Assembly: GCA_035582835.1 (NCBI GenBank)
Contig: JAYKAV010000112.1
Location: forward strand, 3,812,391 to 3,876,390
From: Phoebastria nigripes
Taxonomy: Eukaryota > Chordata > Aves > Procellariiformes > Diomedeidae
DNA length: 64,000 nucleotides
Direction: 5' to 3'
In this document: piece after piece, positions 27,104-37,583 of the stretch
Layout of the letters: every line of letters begins with the position of its first letter
Position numbering within the stretch: position 1 is the stretch's first letter
Notes under the pieces: model-generated
What the model was told of the DNA's origin: nothing
Database searches by the model: none
The model's input: only the letters and a program-made list of their open reading frames with translations
Made by a program: the position numbers and the translations under genes

Positions 27104-27344
27104 CTTTCGCCGCGTCCCAGACGCACATTCCCGGGGCGCCGCCGCCGCCTGCCCTGCCGGGCCGTGTGGGGGCTTCACATCGCGGCTCCCCCCGGCACGG
27201 ACGCACGCAACCACCGCCTCCTGCCCGCCTTCTTCCTCCTCCTCCCCAGCTCTCAACCCCGGCCGCGCTCTCCCTCCTCTCTCTCTCCCCCCCCTTCCTT
27301 CCTCCCTCCCTCCCTCTCTCCCCCCTCCTTCTCCTCCCCCTCTC
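27104..27344 (-). other. REV1: REV1 exon 1 (inferred, non-coding 5' UTR); high end uncertain
   Basis: On the minus strand a strong splice donor, GCGAAAG|GTGAGC, ends a GC-rich candidate exon at 27104. It lies inside a CpG island upstream of the first coding exon, where vertebrate REV1 has a non-coding first exon. The transcription start is not visible: going upstream the sequence enters a pure purine tract on this strand (27268-27344) and then the gap. The leader contains two ATGs (27178-27180 and 27126-27128). Alternative: the true first exon lies in or beyond the gap and this donor is not used. No transcript evidence is available here. Confidence 0.6.
27268..27344. repeat. Polypyrimidine tract (77 bases, up to the gap)
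   Basis: Every base from 27268 to 27344 is C or T on the plus strand, including (CT)n, (CTTC)n and (CTCC)n stretches. It ends at the assembly gap, which it probably helped cause. Mirror-symmetric parts could form triplex DNA. Confidence 0.95.
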
Positions 27345-27651
27345 NNNNNNNNNNNNNNNNNNNNNNNNNNNNNNNNNNNNNNNNNNNNNNNNNNNNNNNN
27401 NNNNNNNNNNNNNNNNNNNNNNNNNNNNNNNNNNNNNNNNNNNNNNNNNNNNNNNNNNNNNNNNNNNNNNNNNNNNNNNNNNNNNNNNNNNNNNNNNNNN
27501 NNNNNNNNNNNNNNNNNNNNNNNNNNNNNNNNNNNNNNNNNNNNNNNNNNNNNNNNNNNNNNNNNNNNNNNNNNNNNNNNNNNNNNNNNNNNNNNNNNNN
27601 NNNNNNNNNNNNNNNNNNNNNNNNNNNNNNNNNNNNNNNNNNNNNNNNNNN
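27345..27651. other. Assembly gap (307 Ns)
   Basis: An unbroken run of N inside the CpG island, flanked by a polypyrimidine tract and by CGGCGGCGCC-type sequence. It hides the likely REV1 transcription start. Confidence 1.
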
Positions 27652-27734
27652 CGGCGGCGCCCCCTGGCGGCCCGACGGGCGCGCCGCAAGCGCGGGGGCT
27701 GCTGCAGCGGCGGCGCGGGCCGACATTTCACACC

Positions 27735-27762
27735 GGGACGGGACGGGACGGGACGGGACGGG
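27735..27762 (+). repeat. (GGGAC)n pentanucleotide array with G-quadruplex potential
   Basis: Six GGG runs (27735-27737, 27740-27742, 27745-27747, 27750-27752, 27755-27757, 27760-27762) separated by AC. Any four satisfy the G3 plus short-loop quadruplex rule. It lies on the non-REV1 strand, upstream of the inferred REV1 exon 1. Confidence 0.92.
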
Positions 27763-28230
27763 AGCGGAGCGAAGGGGGCGGGTCATTGTAGGGTAGCCCG
27801 GCCCTCCCGCTTCCAGGAGCCGCCGGGAGCCATCGGCCGCCTGGCTGGCTGGCGGCGGCGAGGGCCGCGCGCGTCCGCCCGCAGTGCGGCCGCGTCTCCC
27901 CGTAAGCGCAGCAGGCGGTGGCGGGCAGGACCCGGTGAGGGCGGGCGGCCTGCGGGGAGGGGAGCGGCAGGTCTGCTGCGCCCGGCAGCGGCACGGCCCG
28001 CTGCCTGGGGCCAGGCCGCGCCGCAGCGGAGGGGACAGCCCCCCTGCTCCCGCGGGGGGCAGCGCCCCCCACCCTCTTCACGGAAGCAGCGCGCGGGGAA
28101 GGCCCGAGTTCGGTTGTGGCGGCGGCTGGGCCCTCCGGAGGGGCCTGCGCTAGGCCGCCCCTGCAGCGTCCCCCTCCCGACCGGGGCCCTCGGAGGGGAT
28201 GGCGGGTGGGGGATCGCGGCCCAGCCCTGT

Positions 28231-31200
28231 CCCTGCNCTGGCTGGGTCCTTGTGGCTGGAGTGGAGCTGAGCCAGGTTCAGGCCTCACCAGCCTCACACT
28301 AGAAGGGATTTCTCCTGCAGGAAAAGGGCCTGCTTGTTCCCCTCACTCGCTGGATACGGGAATAACACCCACTGGCTCCTCGCACGTGATTCTGCGTTTT
28401 TAGTTAGCCGGGTTTCTAAAAGAAGTGCAACGGTGCTACCTGCTCTTCCCTGGTAACTTTCAAATCCAGTGGCCATTGGAGCCCAGTTTGACGAAGGGAT
28501 CTCAGCCTCAACAATATGAAGGTTACAGGTTTCATTAAAAAGAGCAGCAGTGAGGTAGCATGAGAGCCCAAGGTAATTTCCTCGCTGAACTTTCTAGCGC
28601 CAGCCAGCAGGCTCCCCTGCCAAACCAGTTACAGCATGTGTGGGCCCTTCTCCGGTTCTTCCCCAGTTACAGCCTATGAGGGCATTGGGGATACTGTGAA
28701 GTGTGTCTGTGGGGAGGCTGGAAAGAAGGAAAGACCAGTTGTGGGGGAAGACATAGGGTATGTGGGGATCCTTGTATAGGAAAGTGGGCGTTACTGTGGT
28801 ATGGGAATGTAGGGGAAATAAGACACAAATCCTTAGGAAACCAGGCCTTATGAGTTGTGCTACTTACAGAAAACTTGTTTGTTACTGAGTTACCTGTTCT
28901 AATTCTGATATGTGCAGTCTGTTTTATAAACAGAAGATGATAGCCCCAGTCCTACAACTGTATCCACTTAGATCTGCTAGGAGTCCCCATTGATACTGGG
29001 CAAAACTCCAGTTTGGCTAGAAGCGCATTGGTCTACCCGCATGGACTCAGTTTCAGGGATGAAGCCATACATGTCTCTCTAAGATAAGTGCTTATGTGGA
29101 ACCTTCTTTTCTCCACCTGCATTGCCAGAGCAGAGGAACAGTTGTCCTGTTCTGTGAAAAATGTTAGAATTTCAAGTATTTTCGTGCTCTGCACTGTGTG
29201 ATAAAACCAAGACTTTTATGAGCATCCAGACTTTTCCCCATAGCTAGTTACATACTGCTCGAGGTATCCAGGTAGGATAAGGAAAAGTCAAGTTCAGGTC
29301 TACCTAGGTCAGTTGACCATCAGCTATTTTAGCCAGGGTGTGGTTTCTTCATTTCACTTAGAAAAATATTTGTAGGAAACCTCCTAGCACCTTCATGAGA
29401 AAACACCAAATATTTGGCTTTCACTCAGTATTTTAATGAAACTCCTCGTGGCTGGCTGCTTTCTGTCTAATTTTCATCAGCAATTATATTACCTGAAAAA
29501 AAAGGTTCTGAAAAATACTTTGTTCAGAAAAGTTACGTTATCTAAAATATATCCATTTCACTGGGCCAGCATTTTCCAGTTTTGCTGAGAAACGCCTCTA
29601 CCAATCTCAGTCCTGGCCAGTCTGGAGCAAACTAACTGTTAAAAGTACTGCGTGACTGGATGTGTGTATTATTTTTTCCTTACAGAGCTATTTCTCTAGG
29701 GGGCAGTTGTGGAGCAGAAAGGCAGAAAGACAAGTGGAATAGGGATTAATTTAGGTTAGCAAGAACAGCTTTAAAATGGTTAGTCAATGATTATATTTTA
29801 TTTTTAAATAGAAGCTGACATATAAGCAAATTATAAGAGGAACCAACAATTATTTAGAGAGGCATGCGGGGACAACTATTTTGTTTTGTGAAGTAAAGCT
29901 GGGGTAAGAGTTAACAGTGAAAAACCCTGAAGTAGCCATACTATACTTTCAGCAAAGATTACATACAAGTAGTTAAAATAGGCCAATGTTAGTTTAAGAA
30001 GAAACAGAAAAAGGAAAGGAATTAATGCTAAAAAGAGGGTAAAAATAGGAAAGTTTAGGAAAAGGGCCAAATATTAACAGGAGTAAATTATCTTCTTCCA
30101 TGTCTTGTAAAGCTCTCATGTTGCAATGCATCTGCACCAGCAGNCTCCTGAGCTGACAGAGGAACATCTTGGGTTATAGTAGCCAGATTGGGAACCGGGT
30201 CATATGCTTATTCATTGGTAAATATTTACAGGGTGAAGCCTGGCTCAAAGCGTGCTGACTTCAGTAAAAGCATTCTTGCTGTCTTCACCAAGTTTGGAAT
30301 CAAGTCTGGGGCTGGGGAGAGAGGCACTGTATGTACAGGCCTCAGTTCAATGGGACTACGCCCTTAGCTGGGGCATCTCAATGAGGTAAGCATTACTGTT
30401 GAGCAACCTTTACATATAAATCCCACTTTCTGAGTCAAAATCTGCTCCAACTTACAAAAAGTACGTCTGATGTAATTTCAGTAACTTTGGCACAAAGGAA
30501 TTTCCAGGTGAAACATGAGAGGCTCAGCATCGTGCTACTTGCAGCCTAATATGGGAGATGTGACTGAGCAGCGATTGTGGCTGCTATGGCCTCTGAAGGC
30601 TGCTGTCATATAGAACAACTCTGGGTCTCTTATTGTCAGAAAAGGCATGTAAAGCCACCGACGGAAGATCTCTCCCCGTGCTGACACTTCTGTGTGTTCC
30701 TTCTAGTCTGACGCATTTCCCAGAGTGATCTTGGGCTGTCACAGTTCATATAAACACAAGGGCCAACAGAGAGCTGATCCTTTGCTATTCCGTAGAGAAA
30801 GGAGAAAAAATAGCATTGGCTATTCCATTGCTTGCTATTTTGCTGGTCTGTAGGTAGTTACGTTTAAGGGGAAAAGCACTGCCAGTTGCTTGACTCTACT
30901 AGAGCCAAGCTGATCAGCTGGTAAAAGAAGGCTCACCACCCTCATCCCATCTCCAAACAGAGAGGCTCAATAATGTGACGCTGACAGCCAGTTGTTGCTC
31001 TCTGAATTTCCATGCAGCTTCTGTAGCTCTTGTTCTATGGCAGCAGTCCCCAATGGGCAAATAACTGATTGAGAATGGCTGCATTGTGACAACTAACAGA
31101 CTTTTTCCTTGTCATACAGTAGGTATAGCCTTACTTGTCACTCCGCAGTTCTCCTGGTCAAGGAGCTCTTGGAAGAGTCATCTGGGGGGCTCATGCCCAG

Positions 31201-31499
31201 GTGGGGGACTCCCCAGCTCAAGGTCAGCAGTAAATGCAGAGGTGCTTTTTATTCAGGCAGCACGGAGATAAAAATAGGGGGCACTGAATTCACCCCAAGT
31301 GTTGGCTGGGCTCTCTGGACCCTTTGATACCGACAGGTTCAGCGCTGTAATTCAGCAGTTTGGTACAGCGTATCCACCCTCATCCCCCAGATATTTGTCT
31401 ACGCACAAGCCATGTGATGCTGTTTTGTATAGATGTGCATAATTATCCCCAAACACACCCAATACAACAACCTGTGAGTCGTTCAGACCGTGGCTGTCG
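28231..31499. other. Intergenic region between the two CpG islands
   Basis: No gene recognised. Possible degraded pieces of a palindromic sauropsid repeat (CCCATTGA/TTCAATGGG type) occur near 28965-29020 and 30235-30310. Isolated Ns at 28237 and 30144. Otherwise unassigned. Confidence 0.6.
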
Positions 31500-32110
31500 A
31501 CGCGGTGCTATTTTATGTGCAAACAGGAGCGTACACGCACACCTCCTGCAACAGCCAGCTGCCTGCAGCTGGAGGGATGAATCCGGGTGACGGTGCACCG
31601 GCTCTCACCCCCAGCCAAACCCCAGCGGGGAGAGAGGGCCGGCACAGGCAGGTGGGTGGTAGAGGGCAGGGGGTACCACGGCACAGCACCGACGGATCGG
31701 TGGCTGCATCTGCCTCCCGGCACCAACGCCTAACGGGGAGGCGGCGGCGTTGCAGGGGAACCCGGCCGCCGCAGCCGCTCCGCCGCCGTCTCCCGGCGAG
31801 GCGGTGCTGCATTGCGGGCGCAGCCCGCCACGCCTGCCCCCCGCTCCCCGCCCCGGGGCCGCCTTTCTTCCCCAGCGCGGCGGCCCCGCGCCTTGCACCC
31901 CCTCCTGCGCGGCGGGGCGGGCCCGCAGCCCGCGGGTAAGGTGGATCTGTCAAGCCGCCGCCTCGGAGGGGAGGGCGGGGAGGGCGCGGGGGCCGCCCGC
32001 TGCTGGGTCCGGGCGGAGCCGGGCCGCGGCTGCGGGAAGGGAGCTCGGCACGGGGACAAGGCGCTGCGTTTCCCCTGATGTCCTTAGTGATGCTGCGGGG
32101 TTACGGTTAC
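31500..32110. promoter_or_regulatory. Second CpG island, no assigned gene
   Basis: CpG-dense, GC-rich block with AT-rich sequence on both sides, including GCGGCGGCGTTG, CCGCCGCAGCCGCTCCGCCG and GGCGGGGCGGGCCCGCAGCC. A good plus-strand splice donor, CCGCGG|GTAAGG, sits at 31935/31936. It lies about 4 kb upstream of the REV1 island. It may be a distal REV1 promoter, a lncRNA promoter or a regulatory island. Overlapping open frames of up to about 150 codons on both strands lack recognisable domains and are explained by composition. Confidence 0.75.
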
Positions 32111-35100
32111 ACAGCCCCGGTGAAAGCCCCGTCGTCCCCCCGCCGGTGAATAATCAGCCAGAGAACCAGAGGTAAAGGAGAGTAGGTGCTCATCTGCAGT
32201 TTCGCGCGTCCCTCGCAGGGTAGAGGTAATTACGAACGACAGAGACACATTTCACAACTCCTGCAATGCTGTAGTAACACAGCCTACTGTAGTGATGCCC
32301 TAAATATTAACATGTAAAAGCTGCAGGATTATTGCAGTAGTTTCCTGACCAAGCACTATTGTTTCATGGTAACCAGTGAAACTGCTATTGGAAAATCTCA
32401 TCTGCAGCATTTGGTTCTAGCATTAATGTGTTACATAAGGCCTATCGCTACCTACACACACTTTTTAACCATGATGCCAATTTTCGTTAGCTCCTAAACC
32501 ACAATGCAGTCAGATATTTTTAGGCGGAATATATGTTTTGTTACAATCGTAATTAGTTCTGCCAAGCAGAGCTGTTCTTGCTCTTTCAAGAGTGAGAGAA
32601 GCTAAGGAAGATTTCTAGCCAGGGATAGAAATCCCTGTCTCTCTTGCATGATTTTTAAACATCGCAGAAAAAAAGAAACCTCTGCAGGATAATCTACACT
32701 TGCAATCAATCTTTTTTTTTTTTTTTTTTTCTTTTTCTGAGCATGTTACTAAGAACAGTTCAGAAAGGATAAAACAACATAAAATCAAAATTTGCAGAGA
32801 GCAGCAGTCTACATTTGTGCCTGGCATTAGGGGAAATGGCTGTGGGGCTCTTTGCACAGAAGGCACTCTCAAGACAAGAACAAAGATCTAGGTAAAAAAT
32901 GGTGGGAAGCAAAACAATTATGAAAACCAGACAAACTTGGAAAGGCTGTTGGAAAGAATCAGAGCCAAGAGTTAGCTCCAGGCATTTTGCTAATGATGGA
33001 GCAATATGGCTGTTAAGTTACTGCTGCAGTCCACAAGACCAGTGGTTGAAGGGAAAGGTGTCACCAATGGATATTTCTCCTGTGTCTTCAACCTGCCCAA
33101 CTAAGAAGAGCAAAAATGCTGGCACGTGAGCCTGTTCTGATGGCTTTATTTTACCAACCTACTTTACTCCCCAGTAGTCATTTTGGAGTGGTGCAAAAGT
33201 GGCCAGAATGGACCAATGCATCAGGCTATTTTGCACAAAGTGTGGATTTACTGAAGAGTCTAAAGATCCCTCAGTCTTCTCCTCCCCTTGCGCATTACCA
33301 TTGACGGGTGCAATGCTTAACTGGTGCAGATTCTGTGGTCACAGCTGAATGGTGAAGAGTCCTCCCCCAGTCATACGTCAGGGCTGCATCTGCCCTTGGA
33401 ACTGGGAAGACTACATAAAAATAAATTTTATTTTGGCTAATTTTGTGCTGAAGCAGTCTAGGACACTGCAGTGGAACTTATTTTAGATGAAAATTGCACA
33501 TCTGCTAACATTTCTACATCATCCTGATAGTGCTCTGGCATCTCCATTTCAGCAGCTCCCTCAATGCAAAATTGGTTTTGTGAAGAGCAAATATACATGA
33601 GTGGATTGCCACCTGCAGCCCCGATTTCAATGAATCTGAAACCATGACTCAGTACTCAAAGATATTGTTAGGTAATAATATACTATCTATATATAGATAT
33701 AATATAATGGGTGCCTTTATGCCCTTGACCTTTTCTTTCCATAGTCTTCCTAGGCTAATATTCACTTACTGATTATAAGTTCTGTGTCTCCACTTCAAAG
33801 AGAAGTTGAGATGGAGTCCTTGATTTCCATTGCTGTGTTTCTTGTTACAGTTTCTTCATCGTTTCCAACAGAGCTTGGAGCGTTGTTGGACACAGACGTT
33901 CTTACGGAGTTCTGCCCAAAGCAGGTGCTTGCTACAACACAGGGTGGTCTATTCAAAACAACAAAGTCACGGTTAGGCAACTGAAAAAAACCCAAACCAA
34001 CAACAAAACACTAGGTAGGCATGTTGGATCACTGTAATAAAGCTGTGTCTCACCTAACTCCCCAGTTCCTCTATATTCAGAAACGTGGATCTCTCTTCAC
34101 AGTGACCAAGCAGATGGGCTCCCTGCTGACTGGAGGACTTTGTGGACCCTTGTTGGGCTGGTTGCGGGTTGCATGGGAGGAGAGTTCTTACCCTCTGAAA
34201 TGTTAGTTCTCTGCTGTAAACTCCAGGTAGTCTGTATTTGTGTTAAGGCAGGGGAAGGATTTTTCTATTACAAGGTCAGTTAACCCCAGTTCTTTTTTTC
34301 CCATTTTCTACATGGAGTCAGTGTCTTCCTTCTCCTCAGAACTGTTTGAGATCTCAGTTATATGGAAATCCATACATTTTACTTCCATTCAGTGCTGCCA
34401 AGGGTTTTTTTTGCATTGTGGTCAGGGATTTAATGGGTGCCATTGGCAGCATTCAAACATATTCTCTTCTCTCTGCACAGACGGCAAGGCGTTATTGCTG
34501 GGGTTCTTTCTCTATAAAGCCATAGAAGAGCTCAGCTTTTCAGTGGTGGAAATCAGTCAATACATTTGTTCTGTCTCTCAGGGTTTGAGGTACCTGAATA
34601 ATGGTGAGTGCCATATCCGGAAAAACAAGTTACAGAGATTCTATTGCAACTTCCAGTTAACAGCCGGGAAGGATCCTGAGGTAATTTGGAAGACAGAGCT
34701 GCATTCTGGCATATTTTTGCATGATATGTCTTGTGGTATCTCCAAGAATGCGAGTGTTGAAAAATGCCGTTGACATCAGTGAAGTGGATGCAGTGGATTT
34801 AGTGAATGCTGACACAGAAGATGCAATTGGAACCAGAAATGAAGGATTGAATTGATTTCTCCTAATTTAGATACCTACAGCTGAGCTAGCCTTGAATGTA
34901 CCTGTCTCCACTGACTATAAAGAGACCCTAGGGTGACTAGCTCATATGTAGAGGTCTATGGAATGTTTGATATTAACTAAGATGAATCTTACTCATAAAA
35001 GTCAGTCTCTTATATTCATCTCACCTTTCTGCCATGCATCACAGTCTTCTTACATGAGGTCAGATTATGGGCTGCAGGATCAGAACCTGTCTCTGTTTTA

Positions 35101-37583
35101 TTTGCAAAAGATACAGGAAAAGAAAGGGGCAGGGAGAAAAGAAACAATTGGATAAGGCGAAACAAATGTCTTTGCTACAAATCCAAGTATCACATATAAT
35201 GGCTACCTGGGAAATGTGCTGCAGGAGAAATTAATGAGTCTGAAATGAGAAAAACTTGGTAAGTAAGACAATGTCTTCAAACTCAACTCTGGACACTCCT
35301 GTGAATCCTGCAAGTCTCAGTGCATCAAAGACGCATTAAGGGCAATAGCAACCACTTTATCCTTTGGCTGTTCTGGGCTACTGGGAAACCCACTGACAGC
35401 TCCTGAGAAGGCAGTCTTGTGAATTGGTCTAGCCGACTCTGGCTCTCAGCCCAGTGTGGAGTCCCAGAGAGAGAATTGCCACAACACTTAAGGAAGGGAT
35501 AAACGAGTAGAATGTGGATGGTAACATGGGGGAAAGAGGACAGCATGTCAGCAGGGTGAAATGGCATGAACATTACAACTGAGCTAGTAGTAGAAAGTAG
35601 GAAAGAAAAAAGCTTGTGCTGAGGCTAGAGGTAGGAAAAGATGTGGAGGATGTTTGTGAGCCAGAGGAAGAGACTGATAAATACAGCGGTTTTTTGCATG
35701 TAGGCGGAGACCTCTGCAATGCTCTTGGAGAGAATTTCAATTGCTTTGGATGATGAGATAGGGAAAATCATACTTTCATTGAGGGAACATTGGAATCCTT
35801 CCCTTTTTGCAAGATTCCTGTCTTACTTTCACTGGATGCAAATTTGCCAGAAGGGAAAGGAAGGTTGAGGTGCCAGGCTGTGTCTAAATGTTATGGTAGA
35901 GGAGGTCTTCAAAAGTTCCAGTGAATCGAATAATATTACAGATGCATGCTCAAATCACACTCCTGAATTCCAGGCAGTTCTATGAGGCCGCATGCTACAC
36001 AAATCGTACAGCTACCATGTACAAGAACAGGTCTAAACCAGATTGTAGGAGTTTTATTGTTAAAAAAGGCTGAATTTTGGCTGTCGCTGTTCTCCCAGAA
36101 TGCAAACTCTTCCGATGTGAAACTAAGTGAAATTTGGCTTGGAGCTTCATTCTCTTCTTAGAGACCTGAGACTAAGAGGAGGACTATGAAAAATCTTTCC
36201 ACTCATGCCTGTGGTGAATTCCTCTGACTTACATGTTAATAAAGAGTAACAGAATGCTGCCATGAATTAGCAAAACTGTTTTTTCCTACTACGCTGTCCT
36301 AGCAGAACAGAGGATATGACTGTAGTATGAAGCAAATTTTTACCTCTCAAATAGAGGTAAAAACTGTTTTTCAGAAATGCTGAGCACCTAGAACTCCAGC
36401 TGATTTTAAGTGTGTGGAAAGTTTGGGATAAAATGTAGTATCTCCAATCACAATTATAGCCAAGGGCAAGTTAGTTAGGCTGGGTATGCTGGTTTCCTGC
36501 CCAAGAAAGGCATAACACAAGTTATTTCCTCTGACATTTGCAGCTTATTAAAGATTTATCCATGTTTTGCGCTCCTAACTCAAATCACCATGCAAAAACA
36601 CTATAAATGGGAGCAACAAATGTTGTTTGAAATCACAACAATCGTAGGCCCAGTCTATCTGAACTTGGCATTCAGAAAAGTCAATGGACTTTAAAGAACA
36701 AATAGTTCTTTTTACATGTGGACCATAAAACAGCTGCAAAATCTTAACTTTCTGAACTGACCACTCTGTGGTCATTTTCCACATAAATAAATGATTAGAA
36801 AATTTGCAAGAAAATGCACAGGTTGTCTGGTTCTTCTCTTACCTGAATGTATCTTGGGTAGGTAACTGGTAATGCCTCAAGTGCATGCAATGCTTTCAAG
36901 GGAAGACCAGAAAAGATCATCCAAAAGATTGCTCATTCTGGGTAATCTGAGACAATTTTTTCCTTAAATGACAAACAAAATAAGGCGAAGGCAATAGACC
37001 AGCAAGTCAGGCTTGCTGTTGCTAAGACAGAAAAGAGTTTCCAAGAGAATGCCATGTGGCACATGCATCAGCACAGCATAAGGCTTGCCCATAAACCCTG
37101 CTTTAAAAGCATCAGCGCTTAGCCCGCACTATTCTGGTGCTCAGAGCTGGGAAAAGAGTGTGTGTCCCCAGCTGACCCCTGCTTCTTCTGCACACATCTG
37201 GCCTTCCATGCATGGGATGTTTCCTGAGGGGATTCAGAACAAGTTCTTTCTGCTGGATTTTCAGAAATTGCACTGTTGGGCTGAGAGGCAATTTATATTT
37301 TTGCCTATGGGGCCATAGCAGTGCTGGTTTCTATGTGGGTGAAGTCTGATTTTGTTTCCGTGTTGCTCTTTCCTTTTTTCCTTTCCCCATGTGCACATGT
37401 GTGCAAACACACACACACACAAACAGGAGACAGTGCGAGGAGGAGGTGTGGCATGTGCCTCTCCTTCCAGTACTAGTAGTGAGAGCTGTGAGGTGGGAAG
37501 TGGAGTACTGNGGTGGTGCATTTCCCCCCCCTCTCCTGGGCTGCTCTACAATCTCAGGAATTCCCGTTAGGCCTTGGCCATTG
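32111..37583. other. Intergenic region, no recognised gene
   Basis: AT-rich to neutral sequence. It includes a T19 run at 32712-32730, a 16-bp AT palindrome at 33684-33699, a 177-codon open frame at 34240-34773 without recognisable homology, a short CA run near 37409-37422 and an N at 37511. Nothing else supported. Confidence 0.6.
32712..32736. repeat. T homopolymer (T19-C-T5)
   Basis: Nineteen Ts, one C, five Ts. It could be the poly(A) tail of a minus-strand retroposed sequence, but I see no source body or target duplication next to it. Confidence 0.9.

Larger units (their letters stand above)
1..27344 (-). other. REV1: REV1 gene, 5' half (exons 1-6; continues beyond the low edge)
   Basis: The window holds the promoter side and the first six exons of REV1, a Y-family deoxycytidyl transferase and scaffold for translesion synthesis in the nucleus. 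Five coding exons with GT-AG borders join with consistent phases: 57, 133, 169, 150 and 713 nt, running total 1222, leaving one base for the next exon. The joined product covers residues 1-407: basic N-terminus (MRRGGWRKR), BRCT domain at about residues 51-138, then the acidic and serine-rich linker. The catalytic, ubiquitin-binding and C-terminal polymerase-binding domains are outside. Identification rests on residue-by-residue similarity to vertebrate REV1 recalled from memory. The high-coordinate end of exon 1 is unknown because of the assembly gap at 27345-27651. Confidence 0.93.
26420..28230. promoter_or_regulatory. REV1: CpG island, REV1 promoter region
   Basis: GC content and CpG density rise sharply from about 26420 and fall after about 28230, against AT-rich flanks. 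The island contains GC-box runs (CCCCGCCCCCGCCCCGCC at 26832-26849), a (GC)9 tract, a polypyrimidine tract, a 307-base gap and a (GGGAC)n array. No TATA box is seen, as expected of a housekeeping CpG-island promoter. Large open frames here arise from the scarcity of AT-rich stop codons and are not genes. Strong plus-strand donor-like sequences near 27902 (CCCC|GTAAGC) and 27933 (CCG|GTGAGG) would allow a divergent non-coding transcript, but that is not shown. Confidence 0.88.

Noticed and set aside
27104..27256. An open frame in exon 1 that would read through the splice and overlap the REV1 start out of frame (67 codons)
   Set aside because: Its first codon is TTG, not ATG, and no ATG lies upstream in frame before the gap, so there is no good reason to call it a uORF.
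26357..28302. Very long open frames on both strands (up to about 370 codons) in the CpG island
   Set aside because: They overlap on several frames and strands, are low-complexity Arg/Pro/Ala/Gly, some run through the N gap, and are explained by the lack of AT-rich stop codons.
31490..32175. Open frames of 90-150 codons in the second CpG island
   Set aside because: Compositional; Pro/Arg/Ala/Gly-rich with no domain, overlapping on both strands.
33684..33699. 16-bp perfect palindrome TATCTATATATAGATA
   Set aside because: Pure AT repeat; such palindromes are expected in AT-rich DNA.
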